IMG/VR virus record: IMGVR_UViG_3300036771_000002 | Span: 1 to 46,493 of that record | From: a virus | Direction: 5' to 3' (one strand) | DNA length: 46,493 nt | In this document: piece by piece, positions 16,048 to 23,646 of the stretch | How positions within the stretch are numbered: position 1 is the first letter of the stretch | How the letters are laid out: each line of letters begins with the position of its first letter | Notes under the pieces: generated by a model | What the model was told of the DNA's origin: nothing | Database searches by the model: none | Seen by the model: only the letters and a program-made list of their open reading frames with translations | Made by a program: the position numbers and the translations under genes

Positions 16048-16764
16048 ATGACACAGGAATATCCATATAATCTCCCTACTGGTAACCAAGTTCGGGCTGA
16101 TATAAAGCCCGAACTATTTGATTCTGCTATACTACAGAAGGGTTACACTGTTATCTGGGAACAAGGTATGTTCTGTCCTTGTATTGATATGAGGTCTGGT
16201 CAACCTGACTATGCTTGTCCTGAGTGCGGTGGTAAGGGTTATGCTTACTTTGGTGCAAGAGAGACAAAGGCATTAGTAACTAGTATTAGTGGTAATAAAG
16301 ACCAAGACCGCATAGGTCTCAATGAACAGGGTTCAGCTTACCTTACTCCTTTGAGTACAGACATGGTAGGGTTTAGGGACAAGTTCACTTTTGTGGATTT
16401 TGATATAAAGTTCTCTGAAGTAATAGCTAGGGGAGACACCAAGTATGACAAGCTGGACTATCAAGCCTTGAGAATAGTAGCAGTTAAGTCTATAAACAAA
16501 GAATATATAGAAGGCTTTGATTACGTTATGGCTAATGATGGTAAAGCTATAGAATGGTTGAATCCAGTAGCAATACCACAGAAGCAAAGATACTCAATCC
16601 TTTACACTACTAAGCCAGTGTACATCGCTATCGGTCCAGTACATGAGCTTAGAGGCACGTATACGATGGCTAAAGGTGGAGGGGTAGAGAGCTTTGTTAG
16701 GCTTCCTTCACAATTCCATATCAAGAGGGAGGATTTACTAGATGAAACTTTCAATGCAGGTTAA
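16048..16764 (+). CDS. Neck protein with a four-Cys zinc knuckle
   Basis: A 238-residue protein between connector and sheath genes, probably a neck/head-completion component. Residues ~41-65 hold FCPCIDMRSGQPDYACPECG, two CPxC-type pairs that would bind one zinc ion, as in other phage head-tail joining proteins. The rest is beta-rich (YTVIWEQGMF, KFTFVDFDIKFSE, RYSILYTTKPVYIAIG). AGGAGGGATTAGG precedes the ATG; the 3' end overlaps the next gene by 23 bases. Function is inferred from order. Confidence 0.7.
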   Translation: MTQEYPYNLPTGNQVRADIKPELFDSAILQKGYTVIWEQGMFCPCIDMRSGQPDYACPECGGKGYAYFGARETKALVTSISGNKDQDRIGLNEQGSAYLTPLSTDMVGFRDKFTFVDFDIKFSEVIARGDTKYDKLDYQALRIVAVKSINKEYIEGFDYVMANDGKAIEWLNPVAIPQKQRYSILYTTKPVYIAIGPVHELRGTYTMAKGGGVESFVRLPSQFHIKREDLLDETFNAG

Positions 16765-16957
16765 TATGGATAGTCTAGTAGACCTCTTGAAAGATACTAA
16801 ACGTGGTGTAGAATGGGGCAACGGAGAAGACCAGTTCTATATACAGAATCCACAGTTTAAACAAGAGGACAAGGACGTATCTAAACCTATAGCTCAAGTT
16901 AAGGTTGAAGATGTTCCTACTCCTAAGAAAGTTAAACTTAAATGGGGGAGGTTATAG
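16742..16957 (+). CDS. Small neck-region protein (71 residues)
   Basis: It begins inside the end of the zinc-knuckle gene at ATG 16742, with GAGGGAGG 9 bases upstream. The product has a short helical N-terminus (MDSLVDLLKDTKRG) and a basic C-terminus (TPKKVKLKWGRL). The next gene's ribosome binding site lies within its last codons. No family recognised. The tight packing favours translational coupling of all neck genes. Confidence 0.6.
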   Translation: MKLSMQVNMDSLVDLLKDTKRGVEWGNGEDQFYIQNPQFKQEDKDVSKPIAQVKVEDVPTPKKVKLKWGRL

Positions 16958-16959
16958 AC

Positions 16960-17793
16960 TTGATTCCGTTAATAGAGGATTACATCATTGAAAACATAGA
17001 AAACAAATTAGATTTGCTTAAGAAGAACCCTTCAGCTATCAGTCGAATTGTCAAGCTTGATAAGACAAGGCTGGACATGATAAGCAAATATCTAACCAAG
17101 AAAGAAATTCTTCTAAAGAAAGGCTACCCTAGAACCCCTGCCGAGTTACCTTGTATAGCTATCATGCTATCCACGGAAGATGAGACAGAAGAAGGTTTAG
17201 GGGATATGGGTTACAGTGGAGATGACCAATCCTTCCTTACAGTAGGTCTACCTGCTAAATATGGAACACTAGGATGGGAGATTCAACTGACCAAGCCGAA
17301 TGTACAGAAGGTTCACAATATACGTCATAATGACACAGGCATGGCTATTGAGCATTATGATGTTGACTATGCAAAGTCTAAAATTATTATTCATGATGAG
17401 GGCTTTGTAGAAGAAAATGACATGTTCACTATTGAGTTTAGCTACACTAGTGGTGCACAAGAGACAGTACGAACGATGTTTGAAGCTGAGTATAGGATAG
17501 AAATCTGGACTGAGAATGGAGACTTGACCGTAGACTTATACCATTTAGTTAAGTGGGCAATGTTATCAGGCAGGGACTTCCTTATAGATGAGAAAGACAT
17601 CTACAGACAGAAGCTATCAGGTGGAGATTTTGAGCCAGTACGTAGTTTTGAACCAGCGTTTGTATACAGAAGGGCATTGACCTTCTGGTGTCAATTTAGT
17701 GTAGACCCTATCAAGGATATACTCGATGATGACCTTCATGTAGTTACAGAAGTCCACGTGAATCAAGAGTACTACAATAGGGAGGATTCCTAA
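16960..17793 (+). CDS. Neck/tail-completion protein, TTG start
   Basis: I place the start at TTG 16960 (IPLIEDYIIENIENKLDLLK), since GGGGGAGG at 16944-16951 lies 8 bases upstream, whereas the in-frame ATG at 16942 lies immediately before that site and has none of its own. The 277-residue product starts with amphipathic helices and continues as a beta-rich domain (FTIEFSYTSGAQETVR, YRIEIWTENGDLTVDLYHLV). The position just before tail sheath fits a tail-completion or tail-terminator protein; that name is inference. It ends in a TAATG overlap with the next gene. Confidence 0.7.
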   Translation: MIPLIEDYIIENIENKLDLLKKNPSAISRIVKLDKTRLDMISKYLTKKEILLKKGYPRTPAELPCIAIMLSTEDETEEGLGDMGYSGDDQSFLTVGLPAKYGTLGWEIQLTKPNVQKVHNIRHNDTGMAIEHYDVDYAKSKIIIHDEGFVEENDMFTIEFSYTSGAQETVRTMFEAEYRIEIWTENGDLTVDLYHLVKWAMLSGRDFLIDEKDIYRQKLSGGDFEPVRSFEPAFVYRRALTFWCQFSVDPIKDILDDDLHVVTEVHVNQEYYNREDS

Positions 17794-17993
17794 TGGCTAC
17801 TAAAAAAGAAGATACACAAGTAGTGCCTGTCGAAGAAATTCCTAGCTCTCGTATTCACTTCCGTGAGTTCATTCAGTTACACACTAACCTAGACGCTGTT
17901 ACTGGTGCAGGGTTTAAGTCTACTTGTGGCTCTACGGAGTGGATGTATTTAGAAGAGTGGCAGGAATGCTTGGACAAGTATAAATCAATATAA
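17793..17993 (+). CDS. Small unknown protein before the tail sheath (66 residues)
   Basis: The ATG overlaps the upstream stop as TAATG and has AGGGAGG nearby. The product begins with a charged, flexible stretch (ATKKEDTQVVPVEEIPSS) and has a helical C-terminus with Trp and two Cys residues (GFKSTCGSTEWMYLEEWQEC). No family recognised. Co-transcribed with neck and sheath genes. Confidence 0.65.
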   Translation: MATKKEDTQVVPVEEIPSSRIHFREFIQLHTNLDAVTGAGFKSTCGSTEWMYLEEWQECLDKYKSI

Positions 17994-18007
17994 GAGAGGT
18001 GTTTTAA

Positions 18008-19735
18008 ATGGCTTACGAAAACTCTGGTATTACGTTTAACGGACGTAGAATTATCCATCCAGGTGCTTATGATCGCATAGACACTAGTGCTATGACAGCC
18101 TCTACTCCTGGTAGCTTAAACAGACCTATCTTGATAGGTACTGCTGATGCTGGTGAAGCAGGTAAGGTAATGTGGTGGACAGACCCTAGTAAGGCAAGAG
18201 CATATTTCAAAAATGGTGACTTACCTACTGCGGTTGAGTTAGCATTCTCTCCACTACCAGAAGGCGGTGGCGGTGCTTCTATCGTTGGTACTTTACTAGT
18301 CAACCCTACGGTTGCTGCTACTAAAGACGTTGGTGGAGGTAAGTGGACTGCCAAGGAATTCGGTACTATAGGTAATGAAATCCAAGTGAAAATGGAAGAC
18401 GGTACTATTGCAGGTACTAAGAAAGTTTCTATCTACCGCTTCAGTACTTCTGATGTTGAAACTTGGGATAACATCGGCGCTATTTTAGAGGTAAACTATA
18501 CAGGTACTAAGGCTTATGCTGAGATTGCTATAAACGCTGGCGTGGTCACTACTAAAACTGGTGCTGATTCCGCTACTGCTACTGTGGACTTAACTGTAGA
18601 TGGTAAGTTGCCACAATATAGCACAATTGATGCTTTAGTATCATACATCAATAGCATGTCTGGATACGCTGCTCGTATTATCAATATTGCTGATGCTAAG
18701 ATGCCTGTGACTGCTTTAGATACTGTTACTGCGGTAACTATCAAAAATGCACCTAAAACACTATTATCTGCTAAGACAGGTATTGAGACACGTGTAAACG
18801 TATCATCTCAACTAGTGAATGTTTCTATGACGGGTACTCCAGCAAACTTCCCATGGACGTATTTAGCAGGAGGACAAAAAGGTACTACACCTCCTTCATG
18901 GTCAGCACACTTCCTTACTTTACGTAAAGAGTTCTTCGACTTGCTTTGTGTCCTATCAGCAGATAGCGCAATACATGCAGAAGCAGCAGCACACGTACAA
19001 GTAATGGAAACACGCAGACAGAAACAGTACCTATTCTTTGGTGGTGCAGGGGATGACCCACAAAATCCAGAGGATAAGACTAAAGCTAAACAACGTGCAT
19101 CTGCTATGAACTACCGTAGAGCGGTACTTTGCTACCCAGCAATTTACCACCCAATCGTAGCTAGTGGAACTAAATTACTACCAGCATATATGACTGCTGC
19201 TATGGTATGTGGACGTGTAGCTGGAGTACCAACTTCAGAGCCTATCACGTTCGATTTCTTCAATATCTCTGGTTTAGGGGTAGACTTGGTAGCAGGTGAC
19301 CCAGATATTGATGAATTAATCGCTTCAGGCGTATGTGTAATGGAACGAGTTCAGAACGGTGGAATTCGACTAGCACAAGGTGTAACAACGTATCTTGGTC
19401 CAGTACGTACACCTAACGTAGAGATTAGTACAGGACGTACAGCAGATGAAGTTTCTGACCGTGTTACAAACAGATTAGAAGACACATTCGTAGGCTCTAG
19501 CTCTGCGATTGCTACTAACTCTTCTGTAACTACAGAAGCTACTAACGTTCTAGACGAATGTACACGTGAGAAGTTAATTCTTGGATACCGTAACATTCGA
19601 GTACGATTCGAAGGTACTGCTGTATATGTTGATTATGAAGCTGCTATCACAGAGCCAATTAACTTCATCCTAGTAACATCTCACTTTGTTCCATCTAGTA
19701 CGTTTAACAACCTAGTAGAGGGACAACAAATCTAA
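18008..19735 (+). CDS. Contractile tail sheath protein
   Basis: A 575-residue tail sheath subunit, which assembles as a helical cylinder around the tube and contracts on infection. The N-terminus (RIIHPGAYDRIDTSAM, RPILIGTADAGEAGKVMWW) shows the sheath start pattern. The C-terminal domain (TREKLILGYRNIRVRFEGTA, INFILVTSHFVPSSTF) holds the conserved fold that contacts the tube. Residues ~150-270 are a beta-rich, Thr/Ala/Val-rich variable insertion. It is followed 14 bases later by the tube gene, the universal order in contractile tails. GAGAGGTG precedes the ATG. Confidence 0.92.
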   Translation: MAYENSGITFNGRRIIHPGAYDRIDTSAMTASTPGSLNRPILIGTADAGEAGKVMWWTDPSKARAYFKNGDLPTAVELAFSPLPEGGGGASIVGTLLVNPTVAATKDVGGGKWTAKEFGTIGNEIQVKMEDGTIAGTKKVSIYRFSTSDVETWDNIGAILEVNYTGTKAYAEIAINAGVVTTKTGADSATATVDLTVDGKLPQYSTIDALVSYINSMSGYAARIINIADAKMPVTALDTVTAVTIKNAPKTLLSAKTGIETRVNVSSQLVNVSMTGTPANFPWTYLAGGQKGTTPPSWSAHFLTLRKEFFDLLCVLSADSAIHAEAAAHVQVMETRRQKQYLFFGGAGDDPQNPEDKTKAKQRASAMNYRRAVLCYPAIYHPIVASGTKLLPAYMTAAMVCGRVAGVPTSEPITFDFFNISGLGVDLVAGDPDIDELIASGVCVMERVQNGGIRLAQGVTTYLGPVRTPNVEISTGRTADEVSDRVTNRLEDTFVGSSSAIATNSSVTTEATNVLDECTREKLILGYRNIRVRFEGTAVYVDYEAAITEPINFILVTSHFVPSSTFNNLVEGQQI

Positions 19736-19749
19736 GGAGGTGACTACCT

Positions 19750-20163
19750 ATGGGAATGGTAGATAAACAGACGGTACATGCTGGTCATACCATAAACATC
19801 CGTATTCGTGGTGAAATCGTTGGTAGGATTCAGGGCTTAGATGGTGAGCGTGATTTCGGTACAGAAGGTGTATACGAAATCGGTTCAATGATGCCACAAG
19901 AGCACGTACACAACAAGTATACTGGGTCTGTAACTTGCGAACGATTCTTCGTACGTAAGAAAGACCTTGCTAAACTGGGTATGGCTGCTGTAGGTGAAGA
20001 GGTATTGAAGAAAGATATCATCACTATAGAGGTAGTAGATAAGTATACTAAAGAGATTGTTCGTTCTTACCACGGATGCTCTATTGGTAACTATCGTGAG
20101 AACTTCCGAGTTAACGCTATCGCAGGTGAAAATGCTAGCTTCCAATATCTGTATGCAAGCTAA
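19750..20163 (+). CDS. Tail tube protein
   Basis: The 137-residue product immediately follows the sheath and has the size and beta-barrel character of myovirus tail tubes (TINIRIRGEIVGRIQGLDGE, HNKYTGSVTCERFFVRKKDL, SIGNYRENFRVNAIAGENAS). It would polymerise as hexameric rings to the length set by the tape measure. AAGGAGGTGACTACCT gives a strong translation start. A long terminator hairpin follows, so sheath and tube form the end of a highly expressed unit. Confidence 0.9.
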   Translation: MGMVDKQTVHAGHTINIRIRGEIVGRIQGLDGERDFGTEGVYEIGSMMPQEHVHNKYTGSVTCERFFVRKKDLAKLGMAAVGEEVLKKDIITIEVVDKYTKEIVRSYHGCSIGNYRENFRVNAIAGENASFQYLYAS

Positions 20164-20177
20164 ATAGTACTAACAAT

Positions 20178-20225
20178 AGTAGGAGCAGGGGTATAATTTA
20201 CGTACCCCTGCTCCTATTTTTATTA
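20178..20225 (+). terminator. Very strong Rho-independent terminator after the tube gene
   Basis: A 14-pair perfect stem (20180-20193 with 20203-20216, core GGAGCAGGGGTA/TACCCCTGCTCC), 9-base loop, followed by TTTTTATTA. It separates abundantly needed tube/sheath from the chaperone and tape-measure genes. Confidence 0.95.
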
Positions 20226-20252
20226 TGAATTAAAACTCAAGGAGGTATTACT

Positions 20253-20693
20253 ATGTCAGAGAATATTAAGACAATTACACTTAACATGCTACAGGATATT
20301 AACCAAGGTGATGAGCGTACCCACACTTTTAAAGCAGACTTTTCAGATGTAGACCCAACATTCGTAGGTATGTTTACAGTACACCACCCTAATATGATGG
20401 ATGAGTTAGCTATTGGACGTTTATATGCTAGTCTAAAAGGTGGAATGGCTGTAGACCAATTCACAGACAATATTGCTACGGTTGTCTCTACACTAGACGT
20501 AGTGTTAGATAAGAAACCTGAATGGTTCCATGTAGGTAACTCAAAGGTAGACTATCCTATGTGGGAAGTTATCTACTTAGAGTACAGAAATTGGGTGGAG
20601 TCCTTTCGTAAGCCAGCTAAAAAAGATAACAATGAAGGAGATAGCAAAGACGAGTCAAGCGAGGTTCGAGTGGTGGGTACAGACCAAGTTTAA
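20253..20693 (+). CDS. Tail assembly chaperone, first frame (gpG-like)
   Basis: A 146-residue product between tube and tape-measure genes. It has a beta-rich start (IKTITLNMLQDINQGDERTH) and helical C-terminus ending in a charged tail (KKDNNEGDSKDESSE). It overlaps the next frame by 62 bases. In long-tailed phages this pair encodes chaperones that hold the tape measure during tail assembly, the second usually made only as a frameshift fusion of the first. AAGGAGGTATTACT precedes the ATG. Confidence 0.8.
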   Translation: MSENIKTITLNMLQDINQGDERTHTFKADFSDVDPTFVGMFTVHHPNMMDELAIGRLYASLKGGMAVDQFTDNIATVVSTLDVVLDKKPEWFHVGNSKVDYPMWEVIYLEYRNWVESFRKPAKKDNNEGDSKDESSEVRVVGTDQV

Positions 20694-20940
20694 TGTCCTA
20701 ACTACAGACCCTAGATACAAAGCCTTAACAACGGAACAATTTGACCTTATGTACCACCATTACCTTCTAGATAACCCAGAGGAGGAAGATGTGGTTAAGG
20801 CTGCTACTGACCCTGACTATAAGGAAGATGAGCCAGAGAGCTATGCAGACCCTGAATTCCAAGAGGCATGGGACGATATGGATAACGATAAGGTTGTTAA
20901 GGGAGAGGTAGAAGAAAAAGACGAATTTGAGGAGGTGTAA
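20581..20940 (+). CDS. Tail assembly chaperone, second frame (gpT-like extension, likely reached by frameshift)
   Basis: This frame is open from 20581 (after a TAG at 20578) to 20940 and lies in the +1 (equivalently -2) frame relative to 20253-20693. An ATG at 20632 could start a 102-residue protein (MKEIAKTSQARFEWWVQTKF), but no ribosome binding site precedes it. The A-run at 20619-20624 followed by G (codons AAA AAA GAT) is a candidate slip site: tRNA-Lys on AAA can re-pair with AAG one base downstream. The C-terminus is acidic (PEEEDVVKAA, EEKDEFEEV). The feature start given is the first codon of the open frame, not a proven initiation site. Confidence 0.7.
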   Translation, partial: STEIGWSPFVSQLKKITMKEIAKTSQARFEWWVQTKFNVLTTDPRYKALTTEQFDLMYHHYLLDNPEEEDVVKAATDPDYKEDEPESYADPEFQEAWDDMDNDKVVKGEVEEKDEFEEV

Positions 20941-20943
20941 TAA

Positions 20944-23634
20944 ATGGCTAGGAATCGGACGGATGCAGATATTAGATTCAGAGCTGATACTACCGATGCC
21001 CTCTCTGACATAAAGCAACTGGAAAGCAAAGTAGCCAAGTTAAAGGACTTAGCTAACCAGGGTGAGCAATCACAGGGGGGATTACTCTCCTACAGACAAG
21101 TCTCTATGTACAAAAAAATCCTAGGTGAGACTGAAGAACTCTATAATAAGCACTATAAACGCCTAGAACGTATGGAAGCGGATTATGGACGTAAGGTAGA
21201 GGAAAATCAAAAGAAGATTAAGAAGTATCAGGAACAGCTTAGAAACTCCCAAGGTGGTAATAAGTGGGGAGATGTAGCCAGTCCTAGAGTACAGCAATTC
21301 TATCAGTCTAGGCTAGACCAAGCTAATGCTGACAGAGATAAAATCAATTCTGGAACTAATGAAGCTGAAATGCAACGTCTACGTAACGTTGTAAACCAGA
21401 TGAACCCTACGGTACAACAACGTAATGAAAACCGTGACCGTATAGACAAGATGCATGAACGTGACCCTGTAACAGAGCGTATGCTTCATGGGGTAACTAC
21501 TGCCGTACAGTCAGCAGGTATTATTGCCAGTATAGGTCAGATGTTCAATTACGGCAACCGATACGCTGATATACTGAGACCACAGGAGCTACAGGCTTCT
21601 CAAATGGGACAGAAAATTGGCTATGGTGAAGATGGCAATGATGAAACCCTCCGTGAGAGAGCAGTAAATGTAGGTCTAAAGAATCAGTACAAAACAGGAG
21701 AGACTCTACAAACTCAGTCTATCTTAGCTAGTGGTGGTAGAACTAATCTAGATAAGCTAGACGCAGATACTGAAGCTGCACAGTCATTTGGACGTAATAC
21801 AGGTACTAATCCTGACCAACTTGCTAATATGGGTAGTATGCTTCAACGTATGGGGGCTATGGATGAGGGGCAGATGAAACGCTTATCAGACTTGATAGGT
21901 GGTGCTGTATCTAAAACCAAGATGAGTGGTCGAGAAGAGGAAATGATGAGAGCGACCACTTCCCTAGCACAATCAGTGAGTAGAGGACTACCAGAATTTA
22001 AGGATGACCAATTCAAGAACATGTTATCTGCCCAAGTTATGTTAGGTCAGCTATCTCCAGAGCTTAAAGGTGAACGTGGCTCTAAACTACTAGGCACTAT
22101 GGATGCAGGTTTTAAGGAAGGTAACCATACCTTAGACGTATTAATGCGTAATGGTAACTCTGACTTCCTAGGAGTAGAGGGTACTTGGAAGATGAAACTG
22201 CAACAAGAAGAGGGTATATCAAACCCTAAAAACATCACTGACCTAGTAAAAGGCTTGAAAGCTACCTATGGTAAGGACGTATTGAAAACCAGTCAAGGTC
22301 AAGCAGTAGCAGGTATGTCTCTGTCTCAAGGTCTTGGAGTAACTAAGAAGGAGAGTCAGAAGCTTATTGAATCTGGCTTCTTAGAGAAGATGGAACAAGG
22401 CAAGATGCCTACATCTAAGGAACTTGAACAAGCAGGTATGACAGACCTAGCGAAAAAGGCAAAAGCATGGGATAACGCTGAATCTAAGAATTGGACAGGG
22501 AATGAAGCAGGGTATGAGAAAACTGGTACCGAAACTGGAGGTAATATCTGGGCAGGTGCATCTAGCTATGCTGGACAGGCTTTTAACTCTCTTAATCCTT
22601 GGGTAGCATTCGGTGGCATGTCTGCTATGGCTCTTGGTGGCTCATACATGATGGGTAAATATGGTAGAATGGGTCTATCTAGGGGGTTGGCTAACCTCAG
22701 ACCTAACATAGGTCAGCAACGTGGAGCATTACCTAGAAGTGGAAACTTCATGGGTAATGTTAAAAACACTGCTGGTGGTCTATGGAATGCTACTAAGAGT
22801 GGTGCAGGTTCTCTGTGGAACGCTACTAAGAGCGGTAGTTCTAAAGCATGGAACTGGGGTAAAGGTCTCTTTAAAGGGGGAGGCACTCCACCGCCTACGG
22901 GTGGTGCTCCTGCTGGAGGTGGTTTGTGGAATAGCGTAAAAGGAGTAGGTGGAAAGGTACTTGGTCCAATAGGTGCTTTTGCCTCTATGTCATGGGCTTC
23001 CGATATGGGGGATGAAGCTGGTGACTGGTTATTTGGTCATAGTAAAGGTGATCTAAGAGCTGACCAACCTATAACTAATATAGGTAAAGAACCCCTACGC
23101 CACACAGATGATAGAAAGAGTGCATTCAGACGTGGTTGGGAATGGATGACTGGTAGCGACGAGGAAGAAGATAAGAAGAAGGAAGAGGCTAAGAAAGAGG
23201 ATAAAAAGAAAGAAGCTGAACCTCTACCTAAAACTGAAAAAGACGATGCCAAGCCAATACCAGAAGCTAAGAAAGATGATGGAACCGATAGCACTAAGAA
23301 AGAGCTAGAGGTAGACAGTATCAAGGTCAAAGATAAGTCAGTACAGGATTATCTAAGCAAAGATAAGGATGGAATATCTAAGTCTACTCCTAGTGCTAAG
23401 TCATCTTCTAGTGACAAAGATGTTGATACTAACATCAAGCTTGTTAAGATAGAACACACTGTTAGGGTTGAATGGACAGGCAACAACTTATCTCCAGACA
23501 ATGAATACAAGGTTTCAGGTAGTATCTCTAACTACTTCTCTACTGCTACTGATATCCTTATGGGTAAAGGTGGTATGGGGGGAGCACCATCCATGGGAGG
23601 TATGAATCTATCCAGAGACCAGAGCCGAGAATAG
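20944..23634 (+). CDS. Tape measure protein
   Basis: An 896-residue protein, mostly helical/coiled-coil (TDALSDIKQLESKVAKLKDL near the N-terminus), which sets tail length and is ejected with DNA. At about residue 555-580 there is a hydrophobic Gly-rich segment (VAFGGMSAMALGGSYMMG), and at ~610-660 a short tandem repeat around LWNATKSG. Residues ~735-850 are extremely Lys/Glu/Asp-rich. Using the known rule of about 0.15 nm per residue, the tail would be roughly 130 nm. GAGGAGGTG overlaps the end of the chaperone frame, and the order chaperones-tape measure-baseplate is standard. Confidence 0.9.
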   Translation: MARNRTDADIRFRADTTDALSDIKQLESKVAKLKDLANQGEQSQGGLLSYRQVSMYKKILGETEELYNKHYKRLERMEADYGRKVEENQKKIKKYQEQLRNSQGGNKWGDVASPRVQQFYQSRLDQANADRDKINSGTNEAEMQRLRNVVNQMNPTVQQRNENRDRIDKMHERDPVTERMLHGVTTAVQSAGIIASIGQMFNYGNRYADILRPQELQASQMGQKIGYGEDGNDETLRERAVNVGLKNQYKTGETLQTQSILASGGRTNLDKLDADTEAAQSFGRNTGTNPDQLANMGSMLQRMGAMDEGQMKRLSDLIGGAVSKTKMSGREEEMMRATTSLAQSVSRGLPEFKDDQFKNMLSAQVMLGQLSPELKGERGSKLLGTMDAGFKEGNHTLDVLMRNGNSDFLGVEGTWKMKLQQEEGISNPKNITDLVKGLKATYGKDVLKTSQGQAVAGMSLSQGLGVTKKESQKLIESGFLEKMEQGKMPTSKELEQAGMTDLAKKAKAWDNAESKNWTGNEAGYEKTGTETGGNIWAGASSYAGQAFNSLNPWVAFGGMSAMALGGSYMMGKYGRMGLSRGLANLRPNIGQQRGALPRSGNFMGNVKNTAGGLWNATKSGAGSLWNATKSGSSKAWNWGKGLFKGGGTPPPTGGAPAGGGLWNSVKGVGGKVLGPIGAFASMSWASDMGDEAGDWLFGHSKGDLRADQPITNIGKEPLRHTDDRKSAFRRGWEWMTGSDEEEDKKKEEAKKEDKKKEAEPLPKTEKDDAKPIPEAKKDDGTDSTKKELEVDSIKVKDKSVQDYLSKDKDGISKSTPSAKSSSSDKDVDTNIKLVKIEHTVRVEWTGNNLSPDNEYKVSGSISNYFSTATDILMGKGGMGGAPSMGGMNLSRDQSRE

Positions 23635-23646
23635 GGAGGTTATATC

